Assembly (NCBI RefSeq): GCF_029962835.1
Contig: NC_080573.1
Coordinates: 32,915,001 to 32,979,000, forward strand
DNA from: Magnolia sinica
Lineage: Eukaryota; Streptophyta; Magnoliopsida; Magnoliales; Magnoliaceae
DNA length: 64,000 bases
Direction: 5' to 3'
The notes below the pieces were generated by a model. The model ran no database searches. It worked only from the letters and a program-made list of their open reading frames with translations, and had not been told where the DNA came from. This document shows positions 23,770-36,300 of this stretch, in pieces (within the stretch, counting starts at the first letter, position 1; the number at the start of each line of letters is the position of its first letter). A program made the position numbers and the translations under genes.

Positions 23770-24960
23770 CCTCACAAGACTAGCTATGACCAGTGGGCCA
23801 ATCCCATCATCGGTCTGTCCATTCAACACTTACCACTACTGCTAGGCGATGGTAAAATTATCCCAGATATTTAATCGTGTTATGGCCGTCCCTCTTAGGA
23901 CCCATGAAATGGATGGTTCACAATATTCCAAGAAATTTCCGAGAATGATAAGCAATCCGGAGGAGGCCACATCAAATAAATCAAGCTGGTGATTGGAACT
24001 AAGTTTTATTTTTTCCGTATCCTGTTGATTGGATGGATAGGATCGTCCGGTTAGATTGCTTCTTCCGTTGTGACCGTACACAACTGTTGGTTGTAATGAT
24101 TGTTCACTGCAGATTATGAACAAGAGGGCCCCACATGCCCCCAAAGCAACTAACTGTGTCATAATCCACAGTACAACTAGTTGGGTTATATCTAATGGTC
24201 CGCTTCGATGGCAAGGATCTGCCTCGAATAGGGAGTGTGGGCCACTGATAAACGGTTCAGATCACCACGCATGAATTTACGTGGCTGGACGGAGGTGCGG
24301 ACATTGCAAGGGGGGTTAAAACATTCGAACCGGGTTTGCCTGATTGCACGTAGCTTTGGTGGTGTTTTATTTTCACCAACTACAGATATAGACGTGGCAA
24401 CCGTCCAGTCAATCTAGACCATCAAATCATGATCCAACCGTACAGGAAGAAAAAACTGAAAAATCACACCAATTAATTGATCTTAACCATCGCTTCTTTC
24501 CAGCTCGAGTTCAGACGGCTAATCGCTGTTTTTCGTCCGTTAATTTCCCAAAAGTGACATTTTTTATCCTCCGATCAATTTCGACGTTCTAAACTATGCC
24601 CCATCCAGAGGCCCAAAGTTTTGGCTGCCAGGATAGACTTAAATTTTCCCACGGTAGAATAAATGATGTGCATGTGATGAACTACAAAGGAGCTCATCTC
24701 ACCACTTGGTGCAGTACCGACGTGTGCCTGCACTGAGATCCAAGCCGCTCATCCAGTGGGCCCTGTGGGGATAAATATAGAGCCCGGAAATCAAAATGGA
24801 AATCGGATTGCATACTGAGTTACTCGCTCTTATCATACCGAGTAAACTCAGTTGGGCCCACCTTGAATGTGTACGTGGTATATCCACGCCGTCCACCCGT
24901 TTTTCCATCTAATTTAAGCGGTTAACCCCAATATTAAAGCATATCCAAAGATCAAGTGTA
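23770..24960. other. Unassigned noncoding region
   Basis: No frame with protein motifs on either strand and no clear element ends. 'tgggcccac'-type words recur. It could be an old repeat region or intergenic spacer. Confidence 0.35.
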
Positions 24961-24975
24961 TCATACCATAGAAAA

Positions 24976-25516
24976 CAGGGAATGGGATTGGCTGGTGTAC
25001 CACACACCAGCCATGTAGCTGGTGCAGATGTGTTCTATGAAGACGAGCGCCGACGCTACTTGAGCTCCATGTTGCACGAATGGTTCAAAAGAGATCAAAG
25101 TTACATGTGACCCACAATGATGTATTTATTATATACACACCATTCATCTATTTTCGAAGATCATTTTAAAGGATTATAAAAAATGAATCATATCCAATAA
25201 ATGAACTATACCAAAAATAGCAACGAGGATAATGATTTTCACCATTAAAAACTTCGTAAGCTCACCATGACATTTATTTTCACAAATACATGGATGAAGA
25301 GGATAAACAAATTTCATATTGATCCGAAACTTCGGTGACCCTCGAAAGGGTTTCAATGGTAAATGCTCAATGTCCTATTACTTTTTGAGGTATGGTCCAC
25401 TTGATCTTTAAATTTATTTTATATTTTGGCTCAACCTTTAAGACAAGATTGTCAAATAGATGGACAGTTTGCATATAACACATATCTCATAATGAGACTC
25501 AAGCTGACCTTTCAGC
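24976..25516. mobile_element. MITE-like element, copy 1
   Basis: It starts gggattggctggtgtacc and is collinear with 26037-26560 for about 500 bp: a tagctggtg...gacgagc...gagctcc segment, 'gatgtatttatta...caccattcat', 'ttaatggtagacgttcaatg'-like, and 'gacggtttggatataacac'-like stretches. The right terminus seen in copy 2 is missing here, so copy 1 is right-truncated. No coding sequence. Confidence 0.65.
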
Positions 25517-25519
25517 TTC

Positions 25520-26036
25520 TACCAAAACAACGAGGGTAGGTATTTCCACGGTTGAATTCTTTTCAACCTCTACAGATATATTTATTTGTCATCAAACTTG
25601 TCCATGAGATCATACATATACAGAAGTAAAACATAAATATAGGTATGATCCAAAACTCCTTTAACTCCTAAAAAATTTTCAAATGTAGACATGCTACTCA
25701 AATGTTTCTTGTGGTGTGGTTCATTTGAAGTTTTATTTTTATTTTAGCTAAAACCTAAAAATCAACTGCTAAAATGAATGGACCTCCTATTAAAATGTTT
25801 CTTGTGGTGGGGTTCTTTTGAAGTTTTATTTTTATTTTAGCTCAAACTCAAAAATCATATGATAAAATGTATGAACTATGAATAAAATACATAAAATCAC
25901 GGTGGACATTACGAGAGTTTACCCAGTATTGTTAGTTACTCACCACTCAATCCGCTTCCCCGAAAATCAGGGAAGATACCGTGAACGGTTGACCATTTTC
26001 TAATCATCAAGCATTTCCACCCTATAGTGTAGGGAC
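25520..26036. other. Spacer with an internal duplication
   Basis: The words aaatgtttcttgtggtg and ttgaagttttatttttattttagct occur twice (about 25697-25745 and 25795-25840), a partial tandem duplication of about 97 bp. No coding potential. Confidence 0.5.
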
Positions 26037-26644
26037 GCGGATTTGTTGCCACACACCAACTATATAGCTGGTGTATGCACGCGTCGTGCGACGACGAGCA
26101 CAGACACTGTTCGAGCTCCCCGATTGTACGGACGGTTCAAAGGAGATCGAAGTTGCATGGCCCCCGAATGATGTACTTATTATATCCACACCGTTCATAC
26201 AGTTTTAGAGATCATTTCAGTGCATGAACCAAAAATTGAATCATATCCAAAGGTCAACTAAACCACACCACAAATAGCAGTGGGATAATGATTTTCACCG
26301 TTAAAACATTCGTAGGGCCCACCAAAACGTTTATTTTTCATCAAATCTGTTCATTAGGTCACAAAGACTAGGATGAAGAGGAAAAACAAATATCATATTG
26401 ATCTAAAACTTGTGGGACCCCCAAAAGGGTTTTAATGGTAGACGTTCAATGCCCCACCGCTTTTTGCAGTGTGGTCGAATTGATCTTTACATCTATCTTA
26501 TTTTTTGTAACAAGCCTTAAGACAAGCTTGTAAAATGGATGGACGGTTTGGATATAACACATACCTCATGATGTGACCGACAGAACTTGCTGACATCAAT
26601 ACATCAGCTATATCACTGGTGCGTGATGCATCAGCTAATCCGCT
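26037..26644. mobile_element. MITE-like element, copy 2 (both ends present)
   Basis: It begins at about gcggatttgttgcc and ends cagctaatccgc, inverted termini of about 12 bp with mismatches. The interior matches copy 1. Target duplication was not resolved. Non-coding and non-autonomous; a Mutator-like origin is possible but unproven. Confidence 0.6.
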
Positions 26645-26649
26645 TACAT

Positions 26650-27190
26650 AGCGTAGAATACAACACCAACCTTAATACTGGGTGCCACTAAAAAAGCTCC
26701 ATCGGCTCAATCCATCCATTTTTCCAGCTCATTTTTAGGGCGGATTCAGGTTTTATAACCATACTACAAGGAAAACTGTTGATCCAACCCTTTGGACTAC
26801 ACAATTTTAGCTTATATTCGTGTCTTCCATTGATAGCATTGTTTACTGTGATGCGGTCCTCCTGAGATTTGGATCTGCTCATTTCTGGGCTTATACCGTA
26901 AAATGATATGGTAAAAGGGATGCTGGGCGTGGATAAAATAATACATCATGGTGGGCCCACAACTTTTCTCCAGTAGCGCCTAGCTTTGACATCGGTGCTG
27001 TGGGCAACACTACGCAATACGGGTCGTGTGTGGATCAGCCAGGAAATCGACAAGGTAGGGCCCGCCTGACGGGCGGCTGGGATCTCGTGCACGTACCACA
27101 AAATGGTTCATGCAACCAAAATGAGAAAAGGCGCGCGTGTAATTACAAAATCCACTCCTTAAGACTACCATACAAAACCCCTGAAACCCT
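26650..27190. other. Upstream region of the helicase gene
   Basis: No gene visible. It should contain the promoter. TGGGCC-type words (for example tgggcccac near 26951 and agggcccg near 27057) resemble plant site II/TCP elements common upstream of mitochondrial-protein and translation genes, but the word is also abundant in the surrounding repeats. Confidence 0.4.
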
Positions 27191-27196
27191 TCCACG

Positions 27197-27312
27197 CCTC
27201 CTGCATAAATATCTTCTTCCTCCAAAACCCTTTTCGAGGTTTTTCTTTCTTGCAGCCTCCATTTCTCTCCCTCCAAAACCCTAAAAAACTCTCTCTCTCT
27301 AACTACTCCGAG
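27197..27312 (+). promoter_or_regulatory. Core promoter and 5' leader of the helicase gene
   Basis: A TATA-like cataaatatc lies at about 27205, roughly 108 bp before the start codon. The leader is pyrimidine-rich (ctctctctctct at 27291) and contains aaaaccctaaaa at 27274-27285, a telo-box (AAACCCTAA core). Telo-boxes are frequent in plant genes for translation and RNA-processing proteins. An upstream in-frame ATG at 27250 would add 21 residues that lack a targeting-sequence look. Confidence 0.5.
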
Positions 27313-30300
27313 ATGAATTTCCTCTTCCGAAAATGCCCTTCTATCCCATCCAAATGCACCCTCTCCTCTCTCATCTCCATCCAATCATTCCGTCTCTCTC
27401 CGTCCCCTTCTCTATCGGAATCCGTTACATTTACTAACGCCGTTACCAGCGACGAAACACGACCTTCCGATCATCTCAGAGCTGCTTCGGAGAAGCTGTG
27501 GTTGGGTGGTTCCCATGGAAGGGGATTCCATATCTCGGCTGGGCCACTGGGATTCAAGGCGTCGGACGTTGTTCGGGCGCAGTACGCAGTCGACGATTTC
27601 TCGGACGAGGAGAGGGCGGGGGATGCGGGGAAGAAGGCCGGCAACCGCGACGAAGGGCTTGAAATAGCAAAGCTCGGGATCTCCGACGATATTGTCAAAG
27701 CTCTCGCCAAGAGAGGAATCACCAAGCTTTTTCCGATACAGGTGAGATTTTTAAATTCTAGATTGATTGTACTGTACTCTGGAAGTGCATTATGGATCAT
27801 GTAAATGTCTTTATCTACTGTACACGTGGCACATTGATTCCAATCCATGCCATCAGAATTGTGGGCCCTATCATGGATGAGCTGTTGCTCAAAAGCCACA
27901 CTCACTGAATGATCCTAACCATTTTATATTGCCTGTTGAACTTGGACCATTGATCAATGAATGGCCACTGCTCAGATGGCTAGGAACTTCCACCGAGTAA
28001 ATTTTAGGAAATGCCACATCCACAGTGGGGCCATCTATCTGAGCAGCCTGGATTAAGCTGGCACGTGTGTGCGCGCCAAGCGTACGGCTGTAGGAGTGTG
28101 TATAAGGAGTGACGTTTCGTATATTATGGTGCTGATTTCATAACAGAGAACTTCTTCATGGAAATGTGAAACTCAGGCATGAGTAAGTCACCTCTCTCAA
28201 AATGGTTGTGCCTTGGTTTTTGATAAGACAAAGTGTAATCTTTTGGTGGTGCTGCCATTATATTCCTGTCAGCCAACTGAATTGCTAGCCTCAGAATAGG
28301 GATTGTAATTGTAGGAATTATTCGATATTCTTGTTGACCATGATGATCAATGTGCATGCTGCAATAATGTACAAGTGGTATGTGCACAATCGAAACCATC
28401 CAAATTGTGGGCTTCGTTGTGGATGCCGCATGACCTAAAGATAGCATAGCATGGATGGTACTAACTGTCTGATTAGCGACCATCAAGTGGATGGCTAACA
28501 TGAAACATCATTAATGGTCCAAATTTATCAAAGTGTATGTTGACTAACCAGCATCATTAATATTGTCTAGTCAATCCGATGTTGGGTCTATGCCCCATCT
28601 AAAATGTGGCACATGCTTTGGATGGTTTGGATTGGGGCATAAGTGCATGGATGGTTGTACTTTACCTGAGTGTTACGTTTTCTCTATGTAGATGTTTGTA
28701 TAATCTGGGCACAATGTTTCTATAATTTAAAAGTTGGGAATTTTGGACACTGGTGCTACAAAGATTTTGTAGTGTCCAGGTAACGCAGTACAGATGCAAA
28801 CAGTTACAGGTTATTGAAAATTCAGCATAAATTATGATCAAATTATCACTGAGAAATAGGGAGTTGTAGAAATTTTTGTACAACTTTAGTTATTTGAACA
28901 ATCATATGGCTCCTTTGGTGGAAAAAAAACTCCTCTGATGCCACTGGTGGAGAGAATTTAATCCAACAATTTGTTCTGTTCAACAGCGCCCTTCCCATTA
29001 AACAAATGATTTGATTGGCCAAACTTTGTGGGAGGACGGTTGATATTCTTGGATGTCCAGATTGCAACTATAAAAATCTCCTTTTCTTTTTTCATTTTGT
29101 TGGCGGAAACTTGTATATGGTTGGTTGCGTGTTCTTTGTTTCCTTTTTGGTCCCCAGTTAATAAATTCTTTGTTGTCTTTCAAAAAAAAAAAAAAAAAAC
29201 TTGTATATGGTTGGCTTACAAACAGGTACCTACCTAATGCTTGCATGATGGTGGAAGTTGCAAGTTGCAACTGCTGATTGCCTTCTTTACAATTATGGTC
29301 TTGTGGTTTTGCATGATTGTTCTTATTCATGTTTTTTCTACTACTGTTTTAGATATTATAAGCTTATATCACTAAATGCCCTGCTTTTCCACAATAAGAT
29401 CTGATTCCGTTGATGGTTGTCTTTCTTTGTTGGTCTTAACATCTCGAGTCCAATTTGAAACTTTTTCCAAATCACAGTAACTGGGAAAAGAATCGTAATG
29501 TTTCGGACTCTGTGTTGGTCAAGTGTAGTAATCTTTGGGACTTGATTTCTATCATGGGAGTGTCCTGTTCTTGTATCCTTCTCGGTTCCCATTATCCTCT
29601 GTCTTAATGGATAATTGTTTGATATTTTCACTAATAGATCATTATTGATAAAAAAAGATAAAAAATTAGTTCCATCTCATTATTGGGCCTACAAATGCAC
29701 CCTAAGTCCAATACTTCTTTATTGGTGTTAATATTTCTAGTTTGATTTGAAACATTTTCAAATCACTGGAAGTGGCAAAACTTCATAATGTTTCATGTTC
29801 CAAGGGACTCAAATTCCATGGTGGGATGCTTGCTGAGTGTCCCATTATTCTCACTTTGTCACGTCCCACTGTCCACCATCTTGATGGATAATTTTTTATT
29901 CTGATCTTTTTTATTAATAAATCCTGTTATTCATAGTGAAAATAAAACTTTGGTTCTATCTCAGTATCAGGCTATAAATGCATAGAAAATCTGGTACTCG
30001 ATAAAATGGTTAAGTTTGCAGTTTAGTCTTGAGCATTATGTAAATTTTCTGTCATATTGTGATTTTTCTGTGCTCTTTCTTTCAAGTGTAATCATGGTTG
30101 TTCTATGGTTGAAACTCTCAATATCCAGTTATCTATATCTTAGTGAATGCTTGTGTCTGTTCTGTGTTGCAGAGAGCTGTGCTGGAACCAGCAATGCAGG
30201 GGCGTGACATGATAGGTCGGGCCAGAACTGGAACTGGAAAAACTCTAGCATTTGGAATCCCCATCATGGATAAAATCATTCAGTTCAATGCCAAGCATGG

Positions 30301-33300
30301 GTTTGTTAACTTTTATCATGCTGCTCTGGTTGCTGCAAAAATTTGAATTGTGCTTTATACTATTTTGACAACTAATACAATTGACAAAGAATATTGCAAT
30401 TATTTATGAGTTTTATATATGATTGACGAAGGACATGTTTATTGAGGTTATATGTTTTCATATTAATATCTGCAGGCGTGGAAGAAATCCTCTGGCCTTG
30501 GTATTGGCACCCACCAGAGAGCTTGCTCGTCAAGTTGAAAAGGAATTTAGAGAATCTGCCCCCAACTTAGATACAATCTGTGTATATGGGGGTGTGCCAA
30601 TATCATCTCAAATGAATACACTAGACTATGGTGTCGATGTCGTTGTGGGCACACCTGGTCGCATTATTGATCTGATCAAGAGAGGTGCCTTAAATTTGTC
30701 AGAGGTGCAATTTGTCGTTCTTGATGAGGCTGATCAGATGCTTGCTGTGGGATTTGATGAAGATGTGGAGGTAATTTTGGACAAGTTACCTAAAAAACGC
30801 CAAGGCATGATGTTCTCAGCCACGATGCCGAGTTGGATAAGAAGGCTAACCCAGAAGCACCTAAAAGACCCATTAACTATTGATCTCGTGAGTATGCAAG
30901 TTTGTCGTGTATTTCCCCCTTCATATTATCATATACTAAAGGTGACATCAAATGCTGTTTCTATCATTATGTGACATACCTTTGCCCATTAGGAACTTCT
31001 GTTGCATCTGTATACGAGGCTGTCAACTAGTTGGGGCTGCATTGGTTTGGCTTGGATTTTGACTTGGTCCAGCTGGGTCTATTCATTCTTTTTTTTTTTT
31101 TTTTTTTTTTTTTGACCTGGCCCATTTACAGCCTTACTGGATCAGGTGGCTCTCATTAAGTAAAGAAGTTAACCTAGGCATTTTATGGTTCATGGGAGAC
31201 TGTTATGACCCTATTGTCTCTATAATAAGATCGCACCAGTCAAAATAAATAAATAATTGCAAACTGAAGTCTTTATTTTCACGGTGTTATTATGTAACAT
31301 GGTGAGCGTTGCTTTTACTTTTCACTGTGAATACTTCTGTAACTTCTGTATCTTTTGTTGAGTTATTGTTGAACAACAACAACAAATACGAGAAGACACC
31401 ATGGATGGGCATGCATCTTTTTATGAAAGGGAGTCAAAAGTGTAAAAAAAAGGCACCAACAAACACAGTAGTTGGTTGAATCCCATCATTTTGGTTATCT
31501 TTCTCCGGTCATGAAAACAAAAAAGAAAAGAAGAATACTAAGGATCTCATCATTTTGGCTTTGGATTCGTCATGCAATTTCTACACAACTGCTTTAGAGT
31601 AATTTACCTTTTGTATGAGTATAATTGCAAATGTAGGTGAAACTTGAACTAGTGGAACTTAGTGAGAGGGAATCCATAAAAAATGCTAATGCAGGGGCAT
31701 TTTCACACCGAGCTCGAGTGGGATGGCTCGTGGGATGTAGGGGCACACTCGGAGTGGGCGGCCCATTTGAAGCGGAACCCATGTGATGTAGGGCCCACGA
31801 GGCGGTTCAGCCGAGGACCTAACCCTTGGGATGTGGGGCCTGGGTTATGAGATAAAGGAATTGATTTGCCACGCTCTATTAGTTCTAGCTTTTATAGCAA
31901 GTGATTAGTTGTCCTTTGTATCAAAGTGCTATCAGAGCGGGAGGTCTTGTATTTGAGACTCCTCACTGGGGGTGATTAATGCAGGGGCATTTTCACACCA
32001 GGCTTCAACCGAGGACCTTACCCATGAGATGTAGGGCCTGGGCTATGAGGTAAAGGGATTGACTTGCGCACTTTATTAGTCCGACCTTTTAGAGCAAGTG
32101 GTTAGTTGTCTTGCATCAAATGCCTTTTCTTCTTCTTTTTTTTTTTTTTTGGTTGTTGTTGTTGTTGTTGTTGTTGTTTAAGCTCTTTTCCATAATTGAA
32201 TGGATAATTCTGTCATAGCTCCATCAATTTTGGGGATTATTGTTGTTCATGTTCTGTTACTATCTTTCTTAGTTTCCAATGCTTTTATGATTGTCGTGAG
32301 CGTAACTTCTGGTTAACTTGTACTTCAGGTTGGTGATTCTGATCAGAAATTGGCTGATGGAATCACCCTGTACTCCATTGCATCAGACACGTATGGGAAG
32401 CCATCAATTCTTGGACCTCTAATAACAGTATGTGCCCAACATCTCTCTCTCTCACACACACATGCACACCCGCACACATGCACACATGCACAAACACGGT
32501 CAGCTTCATATCATAATATCTTCTAGCTCAATGCTTACACCATTGTGTTTGCTTTCACAAGTGTTAGAACAAATACATAAGGAACACTAATGGCTTTTTA
32601 TGATCTATCCTTGTTCTCATTCTCGGCATCATACTTATGATTGTTAGGAACATGCCAAAGGAGGGAAATGTATTGTCTTCACTCAAACGAAACGTGATGC
32701 TGATCGGTTGGCATATTCTATGGGCCGTAGTCATAAGTGTGAGCCTTTGCATGGAGACATCTCACAGAATCAGAGGGAAAAGACACTTGCGGGCTTCCGG
32801 GATGGACGCTTCAACATATTAATTGCTACTGACGTTGCTGCCCGTGGGCTTGATGTTCCTAATGTTGATCTGGTGAGGGTCTTGCATTTACAGTTTTCAA
32901 ATGACAGTCCTAATCTTGACAGTCTTTACTTTTTTAGTTGGTGAATGCAGAGGAATGTAACTGTACATATATATTCCTTTGAATTATTAGTATGATATGA
33001 CATATATTTCTCCTGTGTCTAACCTTTCATTTCTGTTTGATATTTTTCTGTGCTCAAAACTGGAGTCTCAAAATTGTGTACTTATGGACACTTGTTAAAG
33101 GCTGATGCATCTTTGCTTCATTTTTATTTTCTAATTTTGTTGTAATTTGACAAAGCCTTGAAGGATGCAATGCCCATGTTGATGGTGTGGAGCATTGCAG
33201 TCTTGAGTTTAATCAGGCAGTTTCTTTCATGCCTTGGCTAACAATTCTTGTGACTGATGATTGAGTCTACAGCAATTTGTGAGAAAATTATTTCTAATGG

Positions 33301-36300
33301 TTTTTTCTTTTTCTCATTTGCTAGTTTGTTCCTTATTGGCTGGACATTATTTATTTATTTATTAGTGTTTTTATCTGAAGATTGTACTTCAGCTGCTAGT
33401 TTATCATTAATGGGCTTTAGCAGCTAGGAGAGATGCTCTCCTCTGAATTGTAGCATGGAGGGATCATTTTGTGAGCAGATTGAGTACCCCCCCACCATGA
33501 TGTGCTGATGACATCCACTCCAACCATCAGATGCGTCACCCCATGTTAGGCCAGCGCCCAAAAAATAGGCCCGTTTGTGATTCAGGTGGGCCAAACCAAG
33601 GGAAACAGTTGGGAGCAGTGCTCCATCCTTGATTTTTTTATGGAGCCTACGGTGCTGTGTATGAGGAATCCAGACCTTTCAGCCTGTTCATCGGCCATGG
33701 ATGAATGTGCGTGCAAACAATCAGGCCATTTACAAAATCAAGTGTGGGTGTTCCCTTGTTCTGTGTTCCCTATTGTGTTGCCCATGTGAATCACAAATCG
33801 GCTTGATTTTTGGGCCCTAGGCCTAACATGGGGTGACAGTTCTAGTGGTTGGGGTGGATGTCATTAACACATCATGGTGGAAGCTACCCCAAGCTGCTTG
33901 CACGGTGCTCTCCTACACTGCAATTCACACGGGAGCATCTCTGTAACAGCTAGTTTCTGATGATGTGTTGTTTTTATGATTTTCAATTTTTTCCTTTTGA
34001 CCAGTAATTTTCATAAAGTAAATGGCAAGGTGTGTATACCTTGACTGACATGAATTGTTAATTGCACAGTGGTCTTATTTGCATTTCCCTCCATTGTTTT
34101 GTTACTTTTGTCTGTTTGAGCCATTATACTTCTGTTCTATTGTTTGATTCTGATTTCTACTTTCTCTGTCGACTCAGGTAATACATTATGAGCTTCCAAA
34201 CTCTTCAGAGATTTTTGTCCATAGATCAGGACGAACAGGACGTGCTGGTAAGAAAGGGAGTGCTATTCTCATTCATACTGAACAACAGACCAGGGCTGTT
34301 AGGGTCATTGAACAGGATGTTGGATGCAAGTTTAAAGAGGTATACCTGGGTTTCCACATTTTTGTCCTTCAGATATATATATATATATATATATATCCAT
34401 TGCAGGGCTGTAACAGCCATAACGGCCTGCATATTATAAGTCAACCAACGTTGCTTTCTCTGAATCTTGGTGGATGCTGTTTCGAATGCATTGCTGGTAC
34501 ATTGGGCGATTTTTCAGTATCGTAGGTCGGTGATGCGAACCATCTGGAAATATGAAAATTCCCAGGAACCAAATATTGTGTATGCATGCTGATTCGATTT
34601 TTTGTGATATTTCACAAATATCTTGCAATATTTGTGATATTTCGACGGAAACTAGCATAAATCAGCAAAAATAATGGAAAAAAAAGAATTTTGCCCTTTT
34701 TTTAAGGGTTCTCTTTTTAGTTTGTTTTAACAACTCCAATTGAGTTGTTTTGCATCAAAATACAAATTTGGTGGAGATATTGTGATCGGAGGGAGATTTT
34801 CAGAGCATATTTTTGTCCCACTGCACATTGATTTGTTCCCTAAACAATGTAAAACTATTAGCACATTTTATTTTTTTTGTATTGGTTTGAGTTCTAAATT
34901 TGTAATCATGTGTCTTCTAACTTCGCCTAAGGTTTCACTGAAATTTCCAACACCTCCCAAAATTTCCCCACTGTTTCCCTTAGATTGCGTTCCATCATTC
35001 GATACATTGATATTTCCTGATGTTTCCCACAATATTTCTGTATCCCAAGGGTGCCGTACAGTGTACTAATGGTGCTTGTAAAACTGATCACAACAACCAT
35101 GCATTTTAATTAAAAAGCTGTTCAGGCTAAAACCACCCTGGTTAAGAGTCGTGCTAGGTTCAAATGTATGGCTAAACGGGTCACAGTGCCAACTTGTCAT
35201 TTCTGTAGTAGTGCATTAGGTGCCCCCCATGTAGATGATCTGGATCGAAAATTAGCGCAAATAGATTGCTACTTGTGTATGTCGAATGTGGACAGTAAAC
35301 TGTCATTGTTTCTAAACATGTGGCCCATGAAGGTATTCCTTAACGGTAAAGGTGGCCATAACGGGCACCACCGTTACCTTTACGATACGGGTTGTAACGG
35401 TTGTTACAGCCCCCGTAATGGCCACTACAGTCTCTTTTTTTATTGAAAGAAAAACTCGAAAAACCTGTATCTTCCTTGTAACATTGAAAAAAATAATAAA
35501 AAAACCCGTATCTGCCCCGTAATAGACCATTATGGGGCTGTTACAGCTTAGCAGGGAGTGTAACGGTCCGTTAACGCAATTACATGCCATTTTTTCCATA
35601 ATGGCCGTTAAGACCCCGTAATGTATAACGGTTGCCACTGTTACCTTTATGTAACAGCCTTTACAGCTCCATAATGGCCTTTATGGCACACCATGAGCCC
35701 ATCTAATGAGTTGGCTAACCTAATTTTGAGCATACATGGTGGGGCCCACCTGATTGACAGCTATGTTTCGGTCCCTGCATTTAATGTGAGCATGTCTAGG
35801 TGTGTGGACTTAATGTCGCTCTTTGTGAAAAAAAAAGGGGCCTTTTTTTTTAAAAAATGTCCTGCAAGTCATTTAGTGAGATTTGCTTGCTTCATGACAT
35901 GGACAGATCTAATCCCTTGTAAAAGGCAGTCGGTTATTTCCCAATTAATATATTTTTAGAGTAGTGGGTGTGATACTTTAGCTTTTTACTTACCCTTCAA
36001 AAAAAAATAAAAATAAAAATACTTTAGCTCTTTACCAATAATTGTTTGTTCACAATGCATGTTGTAGCATTTGTCTCAAACTTCATGCTTGCGTTGCTTC
36101 CATTTTGAGATGTAATACCATACTCATGAATTTTTTAAAGTCTCTATATCCCGTTGGTCTCTTAATTGAATTCGTTAGTGTATTCTGATAGTCGGTCATG
36201 TAAAAGGGAAAAAAAGCATGATAGTGGCCTGTTTCTATTTATCAAAAGAAATGAAGGCCGGTCTTGCTTTTCTTTCACCGTTGTTAACCATGACTGTGCA

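Noticed and set aside
27010..27384. Minus-strand open frame over the helicase leader
   Set aside because: It overlaps the 5' leader and first exon of a well-supported gene in antisense, has no recognisable motif, and arises from GAGA-rich sequence opposite a CT-rich leader.
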